In this document: positions 1 through 7,873 of the stretch, in pieces
Numbering within the stretch: position 1 is the stretch's first letter
How the letters are laid out: each line of letters begins with the position of its first letter
Origin: Caryophanales bacterium
Lineage (GTDB): Bacteria; Bacillota; Bacilli; Bacillales; Amphibacillaceae
DNA: 64,000 nt
Assembly: GCA_026168805.1 (NCBI GenBank)
Contig: JAPFDS010000002.1
Coordinates: forward strand, 1-64,000
Direction: 5' to 3'
The notes under the pieces: generated by a model
The model's database searches: none
The model's input: the letters and a program-made list of their open reading frames with translations, nothing else
What the model was told of the DNA's origin: nothing
Program-made: the position numbers and the translations under genes

Positions 1-113
1 ATTCCTCTATGAATATTAGCTCTGTTTTGGTAAGATGTGTGTAGGACATGTCTGATACACTCTCCTTAACTTTGGTAGGTTATAGATTGAGTATATCATG
101 ACATGTCTTTTTA

Positions 114-884
114 ATGTCTCGCTTAATTTTACAATCCAGGTATACAAATCAGATTGTAAATGTAAGTTTTATTGGAGCACCTCACACAAATGATTGGTAC
201 ATGATTGACGGTGGTCTCCCTACATCGGCATCAAAAACTCATTCAATTGTCGAGCAGCGCTTTGGAAAAAACAGCAAACCAACTGCGATTATTTTGACCC
301 ATGGGCATTTTGATCATGTTGGAGGGTTAGTCGAACTTGTACAAGAGTGGGATGTACCTGTTTATGCACATACAGATGAAATTCCTTTTTTAACTGGAGA
401 AAAAAGCTATCCAGAACCAGATGCAACAGTAGAAGGTGGCCTGTTAGCAAAAATATCTCCTATGTATCCAAATGAACCCATCCAACTAGGCAATCATGTG
501 AAACCATTACCAGCAGATCAAAGCGTTCCAGGGTTGCCGGAGTGGAACTGGCTCCATACACCAGGACATAGCCCAGGACACGTTTCTTTCTTCCGTGAGT
601 ACGACCGTACATTACTGGCTGGAGATGCATTTATTACAGTAAAACAGGACTCATTTTACAAAGTGCTCACACAGACAGAAGAAATCAACGGACCACCACG
701 ATATTTGACGACAGATTGGTATGCAGCGAAGGATTCCGTAAGAAAGTTAGCGGAATTAAACCCAGAATTAGCTGTAACCGGTCATGGACCTTATATGGAA
801 GGTGAATCACTCTCAGAAGGATTACAACATCTTGTCGAGCATTTTGATGAGATCGCTATTCCGGATTATGGAAAATATATTTAG
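114..884 (+). CDS. MBL-fold metallo-hydrolase
   Basis: This is a 256-residue metallo-beta-lactamase-fold hydrolase, probably cytoplasmic. The metal-binding motif HGHFDH is at about residues 63-68. Further ligands are the His of TPGHSPGH near 149, the Asp of LAGDAF near 170 and the His of TGHGP near 223. The substrate cannot be told from sequence; glyoxalase II-like and lactonase-like hydrolases share this fold. The N-terminus enters the first strand quickly and no clear Shine-Dalgarno precedes the ATG at 114, so the true start could differ. An intrinsic terminator follows at once. Confidence 0.85.
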   Translation: MSRLILQSRYTNQIVNVSFIGAPHTNDWYMIDGGLPTSASKTHSIVEQRFGKNSKPTAIILTHGHFDHVGGLVELVQEWDVPVYAHTDEIPFLTGEKSYPEPDATVEGGLLAKISPMYPNEPIQLGNHVKPLPADQSVPGLPEWNWLHTPGHSPGHVSFFREYDRTLLAGDAFITVKQDSFYKVLTQTEEINGPPRYLTTDWYAAKDSVRKLAELNPELAVTGHGPYMEGESLSEGLQHLVEHFDEIAIPDYGKYI

Positions 885-907
885 GAGACATCGTTTCTCT
901 TTTGATC

Positions 908-944
908 AAGCGAGTTGAAAAAGATCTATTTGGCTCGCTTTTTT
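908..944 (+). terminator. Intrinsic terminator after the MBL-fold gene
   Basis: Inverted arms AAGCGAG and CTCGCTT (908-914 and 934-940) flank a 19-nt loop and are followed by a T run. It sits 24 bp behind the stop of the hydrolase gene. Confidence 0.7.
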
Positions 945-975
945 AATATAATAGCTATTATATGTATCGTATTAT

Positions 976-1001
976 GTTATAATCGTTATAACGATTATAA
1001 C
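976..1001. promoter_or_regulatory. 26-bp perfect palindrome over a -10 box
   Basis: The half-site GTTATAATCGTTA is followed by its exact reverse complement with no spacer. The left arm contains TATAAT (978-983), a good -10 hexamer. The palindrome ends just upstream of the RBS of the small gene at 1017. This is the layout of an operator that would block its own promoter. The binding protein is unknown. Confidence 0.5.
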
Positions 1002-1016
1002 GAGGGTGTGATTTAT

Positions 1017-1169
1017 TTGGAACAATTTGAAGTCATTGATGGAAAAATCGTCATAAGAAAAAAGGAACATATAAAACTTCCAGAAGGCGTAGATGCTGAA
1101 TTTATGGATGTATTAAATGACGTTATTAAGGAACATAATGAAGCTTTCAAAGGATTAGTAGATAGATGA
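1017..1169 (+). CDS. Small hypothetical protein (50 aa)
   Basis: A longer open frame reaches back to 915, but that start lies inside the preceding terminator. The TTG at 1017 has GAGGGTG eight bases upstream and comes after the palindrome and -10 box, so it is preferred. The product is a charged 50-residue peptide beginning MEQFEVIDGK, with no membrane segment. I do not recognise the family. An ATG overlaps its stop (ATGA at 1166), and the following 145 bases are open in another frame, so the gene may have lost its 3' part by frameshift. Confidence 0.45.
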   Translation: MEQFEVIDGKIVIRKKEHIKLPEGVDAEFMDVLNDVIKEHNEAFKGLVDR

Positions 1170-1314
1170 GCAACAAAATTATATATCTAGAAACCTCCGT
1201 AAATTCCTTACACTTCCGACTCAGGTACAGCAATTGCTCCACAACTGCGACCTATCGACCATTTATGAAATCTTATCCAAAACCATAAGTAAAAAGCTGA
1301 TCATGCAAGATTGA
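1165..1314 (+). other. Open frame without start; possible frameshifted tail of the preceding gene
   Basis: Reading from 1165 in a different frame from the 1017 gene gives about 49 open codons ending in TGA at 1312. The translation includes the well-formed stretch VQQLLHNCDLSTIYEILSKT. There is no start codon or RBS. The amino-acid composition looks like real protein, which suggests one frameshift split an original gene of about 100 codons. Chance remains possible. Confidence 0.25.
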
Positions 1315-1328
1315 TAAACGCTTTAGAG

Positions 1329-2306
1329 TTAGTCTTCATTCAACAATTGACCGTATTCACTGTCTGTAATAATTTCTTCACTTGAAAGTTTTGTCCACTC
1401 TGCTGGGAGCATGTCTTCTTTTTCATTCAAATAACTTTCCATGATTGCATAACCAAGCCTATAATTAGCCCACTTTGGATATTCTCCAGTACCATATTGT
1501 AGTTCCGAGTATATAGAAAGATCATAAGGATTTTCTTTTACTGTCTTTAGAATAACCTCCATTTCCTCGTCTAACAAAGGTTCGGTCCATGGTATTTCTT
1601 TCCTTGGATAAAGCATGTTAGCAAATGCATCTGCCTTTCCTTCCAGTAAAACCATATCTATAACACTTTCATCAAATTCCTTTTGTTCTCGTAATGCAAC
1701 TGTATGGTGGTATTCATGAGCTAATGCATATTCAAGCATTTCATTATTAAAAGAAGGGTCGATTTCAAGGAGTATAACATCTCCACTAAAGGATGCCACA
1801 CCAGCAACACCTTCCATATTATAAACAGCGAAATGATTGTCAGGGTGCATCGGCATGATAAAAACTTTTAGATCGTGTCCTGGTAGTTCCTTTGCAGCAT
1901 TGATCAATACTTCCTCTACTATAGTATCGATATCGTCTACATTCTCCACCATCTCAGTCGTATGATCTTTAAGTTTTTCAATCTGTGCCTTAGGGGCAGA
2001 AAAGAAAGAGTCTCCTAATGAGTCAGAATCGGTAATTTCCAAAAACGGTTCAACGACGGTATCACGATATACCTGTTCCTTATCTGCATCTTCATCATTT
2101 AGGATATTATTCGCATACTCCAACATTTCATCAAACAAAGAAATAACTTGAAATGTTTGTCCTTCATACGAAACTTCAAATTGCTTTGGCAAGGTCTCTT
2201 CATTCTCTTTTGACTGATCTAATTGATCGTCCTTTTCATCATCACAGCTCACAAGCATAAGGATCAATATAAAAAACGGTATAAAAATAATAAAATAACG
2301 TCTCAT
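1329..2306 (-). CDS. Lipoprotein with DUF2268-type zinc protease domain
   Basis: A signal peptide ends in the lipobox LVSC, so the mature protein starts at Cys21 as a membrane-anchored lipoprotein. Residues 197-201 read HEYHH, fitting the HExxH zinc motif. A downstream Glu in LLEGKADAF (about 222) fits the third ligand, as in the DUF2268 family of predicted zinc-dependent proteases. The 325-residue length fits that family with an acidic linker after the lipobox. The substrate is unknown. It starts a minus-strand cluster with two small membrane proteins upstream. Confidence 0.75.
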   Translation of the reverse strand: MRRYFIIFIPFFILILMLVSCDDEKDDQLDQSKENEETLPKQFEVSYEGQTFQVISLFDEMLEYANNILNDEDADKEQVYRDTVVEPFLEITDSDSLGDSFFSAPKAQIEKLKDHTTEMVENVDDIDTIVEEVLINAAKELPGHDLKVFIMPMHPDNHFAVYNMEGVAGVASFSGDVILLEIDPSFNNEMLEYALAHEYHHTVALREQKEFDESVIDMVLLEGKADAFANMLYPRKEIPWTEPLLDEEMEVILKTVKENPYDLSIYSELQYGTGEYPKWANYRLGYAIMESYLNEKEDMLPAEWTKLSSEEIITDSEYGQLLNED

Positions 2307-2340
2307 GGATACAGCCTCTTTTCAAAGCTTTCATCATTTT

Positions 2341-2622
2341 TTATGAAAGGAAGTCTTCAATATAAAGAACAATATGAGGTAAAACGTAGAAAAGAACAAG
2401 CAGACCTATTGTCGATAGTACAAACACCCAAATTTTTCTTAGTTTTAACTGAACAAAAGCAGATCCGATAACCAAGATGGCAAAAACGGCAATAGCCAAG
2501 AACCAAACGATGTACGTTTTGCCTGGTTCAGGAGGGGCTGGATTGTATTTTCCAACCAGTCCAATAAAAATTGCTCCTATAAATAGGAATGCATGTACTA
2601 AAATCACTGCTAATCGAAACAT
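2341..2622 (-). CDS. Small integral membrane protein (93 aa), unknown function
   Basis: Hydrophobic segments at about residues 4-24, 37-57 and 65-88 give three likely membrane passes. The first loop contains the proline-rich stretch NPAPPEPGK. No family is recognised. It lies between the DUF2268 lipoprotein and the anchored protein at 2644-3099, all on the minus strand with short gaps. Confidence 0.55.
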   Translation of the reverse strand: MFRLAVILVHAFLFIGAIFIGLVGKYNPAPPEPGKTYIVWFLAIAVFAILVIGSAFVQLKLRKIWVFVLSTIGLLVLFYVLPHIVLYIEDFLS

Positions 2623-2643
2623 TAAATCTCCTACTCTCTACAT

Positions 2644-3099
2644 TTATTCAGCATCATCATGCTTCACCACTTTACGATAAAACACAAGATCATCTTCCGT
2701 CTTAATCATTAATTCTCCTGGCTTATCCCCTCTACGGTACTGTTGCATCTCATTAATATAGATCTTTGTTCCCTTTTCCAATTTAGTTGCACTAAAATCT
2801 GGAAACCACCAAACATTAGTCGTTTGTCTTTTGATTTCCCCAATTTCTTGTGCTTCTTCTCTAACATCATAGTTTGCCTTTATTTCCCAATCATCATCTC
2901 GTTCATAAATACGCTCATCTAAACTAATAATATCTGCGTCACTATCTTCGTTCAGTACTTCTCTTGCAGTGGGAAACCGTTCATCATCATTCATAAATGT
3001 AAATATATCTCTATTAATAGTCATAAACTTAATAATGAAACCTAAAATAAAAATGGATAAAACTAAAGATGCAAAAATGATAAAACTTCTTTTTTTCAA
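2644..3099 (-). CDS. Membrane-anchored small protein, family shared with the lipoprotein at 63026
   Basis: One N-terminal membrane segment (about residues 5-26) precedes an extracytoplasmic domain. The stretch SDADIISLDERIYERDDDW aligns with PEADIFQFDGVIYQTGIDW in the lipoprotein at 63026-63427, and the similarity continues through GEI, a KLxxGxKI motif and a C-terminal YRKVV/YYGLV end. The two are members of one uncharacterised extracytoplasmic family, anchored here by a helix and there by a lipid. Function unknown. Confidence 0.6.
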   Translation of the reverse strand: MKKRSFIIFASLVLSIFILGFIIKFMTINRDIFTFMNDDERFPTAREVLNEDSDADIISLDERIYERDDDWEIKANYDVREEAQEIGEIKRQTTNVWWFPDFSATKLEKGTKIYINEMQQYRRGDKPGELMIKTEDDLVFYRKVVKHDDAE

Positions 3100-3146
3100 A
3101 TGATCACCTACTTTTTAAAAATGTATAAACATTATTATTTTAGAAT

Positions 3147-3959
3147 TTAACTCTTCCCTAACTCAATTGACCGGTCTTTTGCTCCTTTTACACATGCATG
3201 AACAGCTGCTGCAAATTTATGTGCATCAAGTGCTTGAATTCCCGCTTCTGTCGTTCCTTTTGGGCTCGTAATTTGTTTACGCAAGATAGCCGCAGTTGTT
3301 TCTTTATTTTGGAGCATATGTCCCGCTCCTAAAATGGTTTGACGAATAAACGTGGACGCTACATCTTGATCAAGTCCCGCTTCGATTGCTGCTTCTTCCA
3401 TTGCTTCTACTAAATAATAAAAGTATGCCGGACCACTCCCCGCAATGCTTGTAATAATATGCATATCATCTTCAGCAATCCAATCAGTATGACCAATCGT
3501 TTCAAACAATTTTGTCGCCATCTTACGTTCTTGTTCACTCACATGGGCTCCAGTTGCAAGGGCTGTTGCTGAAAGTCCAATCGAAGCGGATGTATTCGGC
3601 ATGGCGCGCACAATTGGATTTTTTGTATGAAGTAAACTTGCAATATAATCAATCGGCTGTCCAGCTGCAACTGAAATAATGAGTTGATCCTCTTTTACAT
3701 ATGGGACAATCGATGTCAGGGCTTCATCTAGGTCATACGGTTTCATCGTGAGAAGTATGACGGAAGCATCTCTTAATACCTTTTCTTTATCATAAGACGT
3801 GTGTACAGAATACTTTTTTTGAAGTTCTTTTAAGCGGGCTTCGTCTGTTTTGTTCGTTACATAGATTTGTGAACGATTCACCACTTGTTGAGCAATCAGT
3901 CCAGACATAATTGCCTCCCCCATCGATCCAGCACCTATAAAAGCAATTTTTTCAAACAT
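3147..3959 (-). CDS. proC: Pyrroline-5-carboxylate reductase
   Basis: This 270-residue enzyme reduces 1-pyrroline-5-carboxylate to L-proline with NAD(P)H, the last step of proline synthesis, in the cytoplasm. The N-terminal Rossmann motif is GAGSMGEAI. The C-terminal dimerisation and substrate domain has the family signature GSGPAYFYYLVEAMEEAA and the motif TSPKGTTEAGI. Length is typical. Upstream on the same strand are a 52-bp repeat array and a T-box leader with a proline specifier, which suggests tRNA-Pro-dependent control of this gene. Confidence 0.95.
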   Translation of the reverse strand: MFEKIAFIGAGSMGEAIMSGLIAQQVVNRSQIYVTNKTDEARLKELQKKYSVHTSYDKEKVLRDASVILLTMKPYDLDEALTSIVPYVKEDQLIISVAAGQPIDYIASLLHTKNPIVRAMPNTSASIGLSATALATGAHVSEQERKMATKLFETIGHTDWIAEDDMHIITSIAGSGPAYFYYLVEAMEEAAIEAGLDQDVASTFIRQTILGAGHMLQNKETTAAILRKQITSPKGTTEAGIQALDAHKFAAAVHACVKGAKDRSIELGKS

Positions 3960-4050
3960 ATTATTCCTCCTTGTAAAAATACACTTCGTGAATACAATCT
4001 ATTTAATTTATGGCGAGTTCTGTCCTGGAAGAGGTCGTAAAAACAAGCCT

Positions 4051-4716
4051 CATGACCTTTCATGGCGGTTTTTGCGCTGGCAAAGGTCATCGCAACTACC
4101 CTCATGACACTTCGCAGTCGTTTTTGAGCCAGCAGACGTCATGAGAACCATCCTCATGACACTTCACTGCCGGTTTCGAGCTAGTAGACGTCATGAGAAC
4201 CATCCTCATGACACTTCACTGCCGGTTTCGAGCTAGTAGACGTCATGAGAATCATCCCCATGACACTTCACTGCCGGTTTGGAGATCGTAGACGTCATGA
4301 GAACCATCCTCATGACACTTCACTGCCGGTTTGGAGATCGTAGACGTCATGAGAACCATCCCCATGACACTTCACTGCCGATTTGGAGATCGTAGACGTC
4401 ATGAGAACCATCCCCATGACACTTCACTGCCGATTTGGAGATCGTAGACGTCATGAGAACCATCCTCATGACACTTCACTGCCGGTTTGGAGATCGTAGA
4501 CGTCATGAGAACCATCCCCATGACACTTCACTGCCGGTGTGGAGATCGTAGACGTCATGAGAACCATCCCCATGACACTTCACTGCCGGTTTGGAGATCG
4601 TAGACGTCATGAGAACCATCCCATGACACTTCACTGCCGGTTTGGAGATCGTAGACGTCATGAGAACCATCCTCATGACACTTCACTGCCGGTTTGGAGA
4701 TCGTAGACGTCATGAG
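4051..4716. repeat. Tandem array of a 52-bp palindromic unit (13 copies)
   Basis: The motif CATGACACTTCACTGCCG recurs every 52 bp at 4155, 4207, 4259, 4311 and onward (one unit is 51 bp). Two more divergent copies at 4051 and 4103 give 13 units. Each unit carries arms (C)TCATGAC and GTCATGA(G), so each can fold into a hairpin. The array fills the space between the T-box terminator and the proC start, so read-through transcripts must cross it. Open frames in it are an effect of repetition. Confidence 0.9.
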
Positions 4717-4734
4717 CGCGAATGATAAACGACT

Positions 4735-4990
4735 AAAATAAAAAATCCCATTCTCATCCTGACGTATCAGGACGAAAATGGGAATCATCTCCGTGGTACC
4801 ACCTATGTTCATGTACAATTACGTACATGTGCTCAACATTGATAACGCAAGTCCTTTGCGGTCAGTGATTAGCTGACATCTCCAAGGTAGGTTCGATGAC
4901 TTATCCTTTGAAAACCTTTCAGCCGGTGAGTTTTCTTCTCTGTCAAGCAGCGGGTCATCTAATGGCCTCTTCATCACATTTATCATCATT
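4735..4990 (-). promoter_or_regulatory. T-box riboswitch leader, probably proline-specific, for proC
   Basis: Read on the minus strand, the leader has a stem I region and the loop sequence GAACCTACCTTGG, where GAA is followed by CCU (4891-4889), a proline codon, then A. The T-box sequence AGGTGGTACCACGG is at 4804-4791. A strong terminator hairpin with arms around ATCCCATTCTCATCCTGA (4745-4785) is followed by a T run. The serS leader in this window has the same spacing with UCC, which supports the specifier assignment. Uncharged tRNA-Pro would stabilise the antiterminator. The next gene in this direction is proC. Confidence 0.85.
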
Positions 4991-5002
4991 AAATTATATT
5001 AT

Positions 5003-5031
5003 AGAATATGTCATTTAAAAGAAGATGTCAA
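5003..5031 (-). promoter_or_regulatory. Predicted promoter of the proC T-box transcript
   Basis: On the minus strand, TTGACA (5031-5026), a 17-bp spacer and TATTCT (5008-5003) form a sigma-A-type promoter just upstream of the T-box leader. Confidence 0.6.
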
Positions 5032-5047
5032 GGTTATATGTAGACAT

Positions 5048-5081
5048 AAAAATAAAACCCCTACATTCGTAACGGTTTTAT
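5048..5081 (-). terminator. Terminator after tRNA-Ser
   Basis: Minus-strand arms ATAAAACC and GGTTTTAT enclose a short loop and are followed by TTTTT. The hairpin lies about 35 bp downstream of the tRNA 3' end. Confidence 0.6.
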
Positions 5082-5114
5082 CAATCTCCAAAATTTATGC
5101 GCTTATATATAAAA

Positions 5115-5207
5115 TGGAGGAGGAAGAGGGATTCGAACCCCCGCAGGCTTTGACACCCCTTTCGGTTTTCAAGACCGACCCCTTCAACCAGACTTGGGTA
5201 TTCCTCC
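5115..5207 (-). tRNA. tRNA-Ser (anticodon UGA)
   Basis: The minus strand begins GGAGGAATACCCAAG and has anticodon TGA in the loop GTCTTGAAAAC. It has a long class II variable arm and the T loop GGTTCGAATCC. The acceptor strand TTCCTCC pairs fully with GGAGGAA and CCA is encoded. The base between acceptor stem and CCA (position 73) is T, whereas bacterial tRNA-Ser normally has G73. Confidence 0.95.
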
Positions 5208-5266
5208 GTGCTTTGTTCAACATTTTATAATATACACGATTTTTTTTAGCTTGTCAATTCTTTATC

Positions 5267-6220
5267 TCATTTTTTTATTTCATTGATAAAATCATCTATT
5301 TCCTCAGCAATGATCTCTGGTTCATACGCATGAATATAATGCTCAGGCCCCATATACATATATGAACTACTATCGACTTGTTCTAAATAATCCGCAGAAA
5401 CTTCTCTCCATGAATCAATACCCGTTTCATCCCCATTTGAAATGAAAAAGTACATTGGAGTCGTGTGTGGTACCCCGTTATCTTTTACTTTTTCAGCATT
5501 TTTATTCACCTGTTTTATTTCCTCACGCATATTTTTCGTCGACGTCCCACGATGAAATAACGCTCGATATGCTTCCTCATCTTCTGTAGATAAAAATCCC
5601 GCATCAATTGCTGCCGATTGATTAACAACTGGTGGAATAAAACGAAGCACTCCAGAACGCGCAACGAATGCAAGCAGATTTTGAACAAAGGGTGATGGAA
5701 TGTCTAGCTCGTCATATGCTTCAGGAACGGCTGTATCCAGTCCAATAATGGCTTCTACTTCTTCCGGATATTTTTGCGCCCACCGAATGGCTTCAAGTCC
5801 TGACATTGAATGTGGGGCAAGAACATACGGAGCCTCAACCCCTGCTTTCGTTAGTGCCTCACGTGTTTCTTCTAAGATCACGTCAATATCCCGTGACACA
5901 TCTGCAACTTCACTCCAACCGTATCCAGCCTTTTCAACGACTGCGATTTCGTAACGATCTGTTAAACTTTGACCTAAAGGCTTAAAATCCAGCACCGGTG
6001 CACTCGTTCCTCCGCCTGATAAAAATACAATCGTTTCCGCACCTGCACCCTTTGTATAGACATGCATGTCATGACCGTTTACCTCAACCATTTCCCCAAT
6101 GGGCGGAAATGCTTTTTTTTCCTGAGAAACTTTCATCGTATGATACATATAGGAGACGAGTAAAAGGAGTCCAATGAAGGCAATTCCACTGCCCAATCCT
6201 ATCGAAATTTTTTTCAACAT
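5267..6220 (-). CDS. Alpha/beta hydrolase with N-terminal membrane anchor
   Basis: The protein has one membrane helix (about residues 7-26) followed by an alpha/beta-hydrolase domain. The oxyanion loop is LSGGGTSAP (68-75), the nucleophile Ser138 sits in PHSMSG and a likely catalytic His lies in PEHYIH near the end. The nucleophile elbow is HSxSG, where the first Gly of GxSxG is His. It is probably a surface esterase or lipase-like enzyme of unknown substrate. It lies between tRNA-Ser and the ABC exporter. Confidence 0.75.
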   Translation of the reverse strand: MLKKISIGLGSGIAFIGLLLLVSYMYHTMKVSQEKKAFPPIGEMVEVNGHDMHVYTKGAGAETIVFLSGGGTSAPVLDFKPLGQSLTDRYEIAVVEKAGYGWSEVADVSRDIDVILEETREALTKAGVEAPYVLAPHSMSGLEAIRWAQKYPEEVEAIIGLDTAVPEAYDELDIPSPFVQNLLAFVARSGVLRFIPPVVNQSAAIDAGFLSTEDEEAYRALFHRGTSTKNMREEIKQVNKNAEKVKDNGVPHTTPMYFFISNGDETGIDSWREVSADYLEQVDSSSYMYMGPEHYIHAYEPEIIAEEIDDFINEIKK

Positions 6221-6268
6221 ATGCGATTCTCCCTTACGCCGTGCTACTTTATAAAATACTGATTTCTT

Positions 6269-7873
6269 TTATCCTAGCAAATCTCTCTTCTTGTACAAAA
6301 TGAAACCACTCCATGAAATAATAAGAGAGATAATTGTAAGTACAACTAGACTTCCGTACGTCATATCCTCAGAAATTACTTCAGGGATATGTGCAAATGG
6401 CGAAATTTTTTCCAGCCATGTTGGTAATTGTAACATACCACCAAAATAGCTAACGACAAATGCATAACCTAAATAGATCCATGTCACGTAAACCGTTGAC
6501 GGTGCAAATCCTATGAATAGTGTTGCCAAACTAATCATCACCCACATCGCTGGTACATAGACGAGTGCTGCTTGCAGAATTGTTCCTAAAGACATCATAT
6601 CATCCATAACTGCAAGTCCTGCCAGCCATAATCCAACTGCAGAAACAAGCAGCGCAAAAATTCCTACAAGGTGAGCTAACCCTACGTAACTACCAAATAC
6701 TTTCAGGCGTGAAACCGCTCGACTAAATAGATTTTCAGTCCGGTTCTTCATTTCTTCGCCTTTTAATTTTAAAAGAACCATCACTGCAGGGATCACACAC
6801 ATCATTGCCATTACAGACATGAGCATCGTAATGTATTGTTCGGTTATAGAAGCACCTGCGCTCGATTGTAAGAGTTCCTGCATCAGCTCGCTATCGGATA
6901 GAAAAGCTTCCAAATCACCTAAAACAGATCCGTATGTCATTCCGAGTACAGACATTCCAATGAGCCAAGAAATAATTCCTGTTCGTTGCAATCGAAGCGC
7001 GAGGCCAAATGGATGTAAGAGAAACGTATGTGCAGTTGATTTCCCTCGTTTTGCAGGAAAAAGTCCTGCGCCAATATCCCGAATTCCGTGTAAATAAAAA
7101 GAAAGACCTACGAATATAAGCCCAACACCAATCGTAAGAAGGAGCGGCCACCAATAATTATTTACAAATACTTCTGTTCGTAAAATCCATCCGAGTGGTG
7201 AAAACCATGCGACAAATTCACTGCTGACGTCACCAATTGCTCGAATAATATATGCAATACCTAATACGGAAAAAGAAAGTGCAATCGCGTTTCGCGAACT
7301 CTCAACTACTTGGGCAAATACCGCTGTCACTGCGGCAAAAAATATCCCAACTGTTCCGAGAGCTGCTCCATACAATAACGATCCTTCCAGATCGATACTT
7401 TCAATTTGTAATGCATATAAGCCGAAACCAACCACTAAAGCAAGCGCAATGTTTACCACTGTACTTATGAGCAATGTTGCACTTAATTGGGATAATCTCC
7501 CCGTAGGAAGGGCGCGAATTAATTCAATTTGCCCATCTTCTTCAGAGGTACGCGTGTGACGTGCGACAAATAAAATGTTCATAATCCCAACGACAATTGC
7601 TGTGAGCAAAAGCATTTGATGTGCCATCATTGGACCTGCTGTATAATCGTTCATTCCATATGCTTCCCCAAACAATGCCGTCATTGCAGGATTTTTCATC
7701 GTTTCAGCAATTGCTTGCCGTTCTTCAACAGACGCATATAAATCTGTAAACGTAATAGCAACAACCATCGAAACGACTGCAAATGAAAGAATCCAAACCG
7801 GTAAACGCACACGATCTCTGCGCATAATAAACCGGGCTAATATCCCAGTCTTTTCAAAAGAATTATTGTTCAT
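6269..7873 (-). CDS. ABC exporter permease (ABC-2 type, large form)
   Basis: This polytopic membrane protein of about 534 residues has roughly twelve hydrophobic segments in two related halves. It resembles the permeases annotated as putative polyketide-antibiotic exporters. The open frame extends to 7915, but the ATG at 7873 (MNNNSFEKTG) has GAGGTGGG just upstream and overlaps the last codons of the ATPase gene, so the two are translationally coupled. The substrate is unknown; drug or peptide export is the usual inference. Confidence 0.8.
   Translation of the reverse strand: MNNNSFEKTGILARFIMRRDRVRLPVWILSFAVVSMVVAITFTDLYASVEERQAIAETMKNPAMTALFGEAYGMNDYTAGPMMAHQMLLLTAIVVGIMNILFVARHTRTSEEDGQIELIRALPTGRLSQLSATLLISTVVNIALALVVGFGLYALQIESIDLEGSLLYGAALGTVGIFFAAVTAVFAQVVESSRNAIALSFSVLGIAYIIRAIGDVSSEFVAWFSPLGWILRTEVFVNNYWWPLLLTIGVGLIFVGLSFYLHGIRDIGAGLFPAKRGKSTAHTFLLHPFGLALRLQRTGIISWLIGMSVLGMTYGSVLGDLEAFLSDSELMQELLQSSAGASITEQYITMLMSVMAMMCVIPAVMVLLKLKGEEMKNRTENLFSRAVSRLKVFGSYVGLAHLVGIFALLVSAVGLWLAGLAVMDDMMSLGTILQAALVYVPAMWVMISLATLFIGFAPSTVYVTWIYLGYAFVVSYFGGMLQLPTWLEKISPFAHIPEVISEDMTYGSLVVLTIISLIISWSGFILYKKRDLLG

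Noticed and set aside
4051..4716. CRISPR array
   Set aside because: The whole 52-bp unit is repeated; there are no unique spacers between constant repeats and no cas genes. The 51-bp array at 11741 fails for the same reason.
4555..4818. Open frame on the minus strand through the 52-bp array and the T-box terminator, with a repeated peptide
   Set aside because: It follows the repeats, has no RBS and overlaps the T-box terminator and antiterminator. It is a by-product of the tandem sequence.
6819..7470. Plus-strand frames opposite the ABC permease gene and similar frames opposite gyrA, gyrB, dacA, serS and dnaA
   Set aside because: They are shadows of well-supported genes, lack RBSs and have no recognisable domains.
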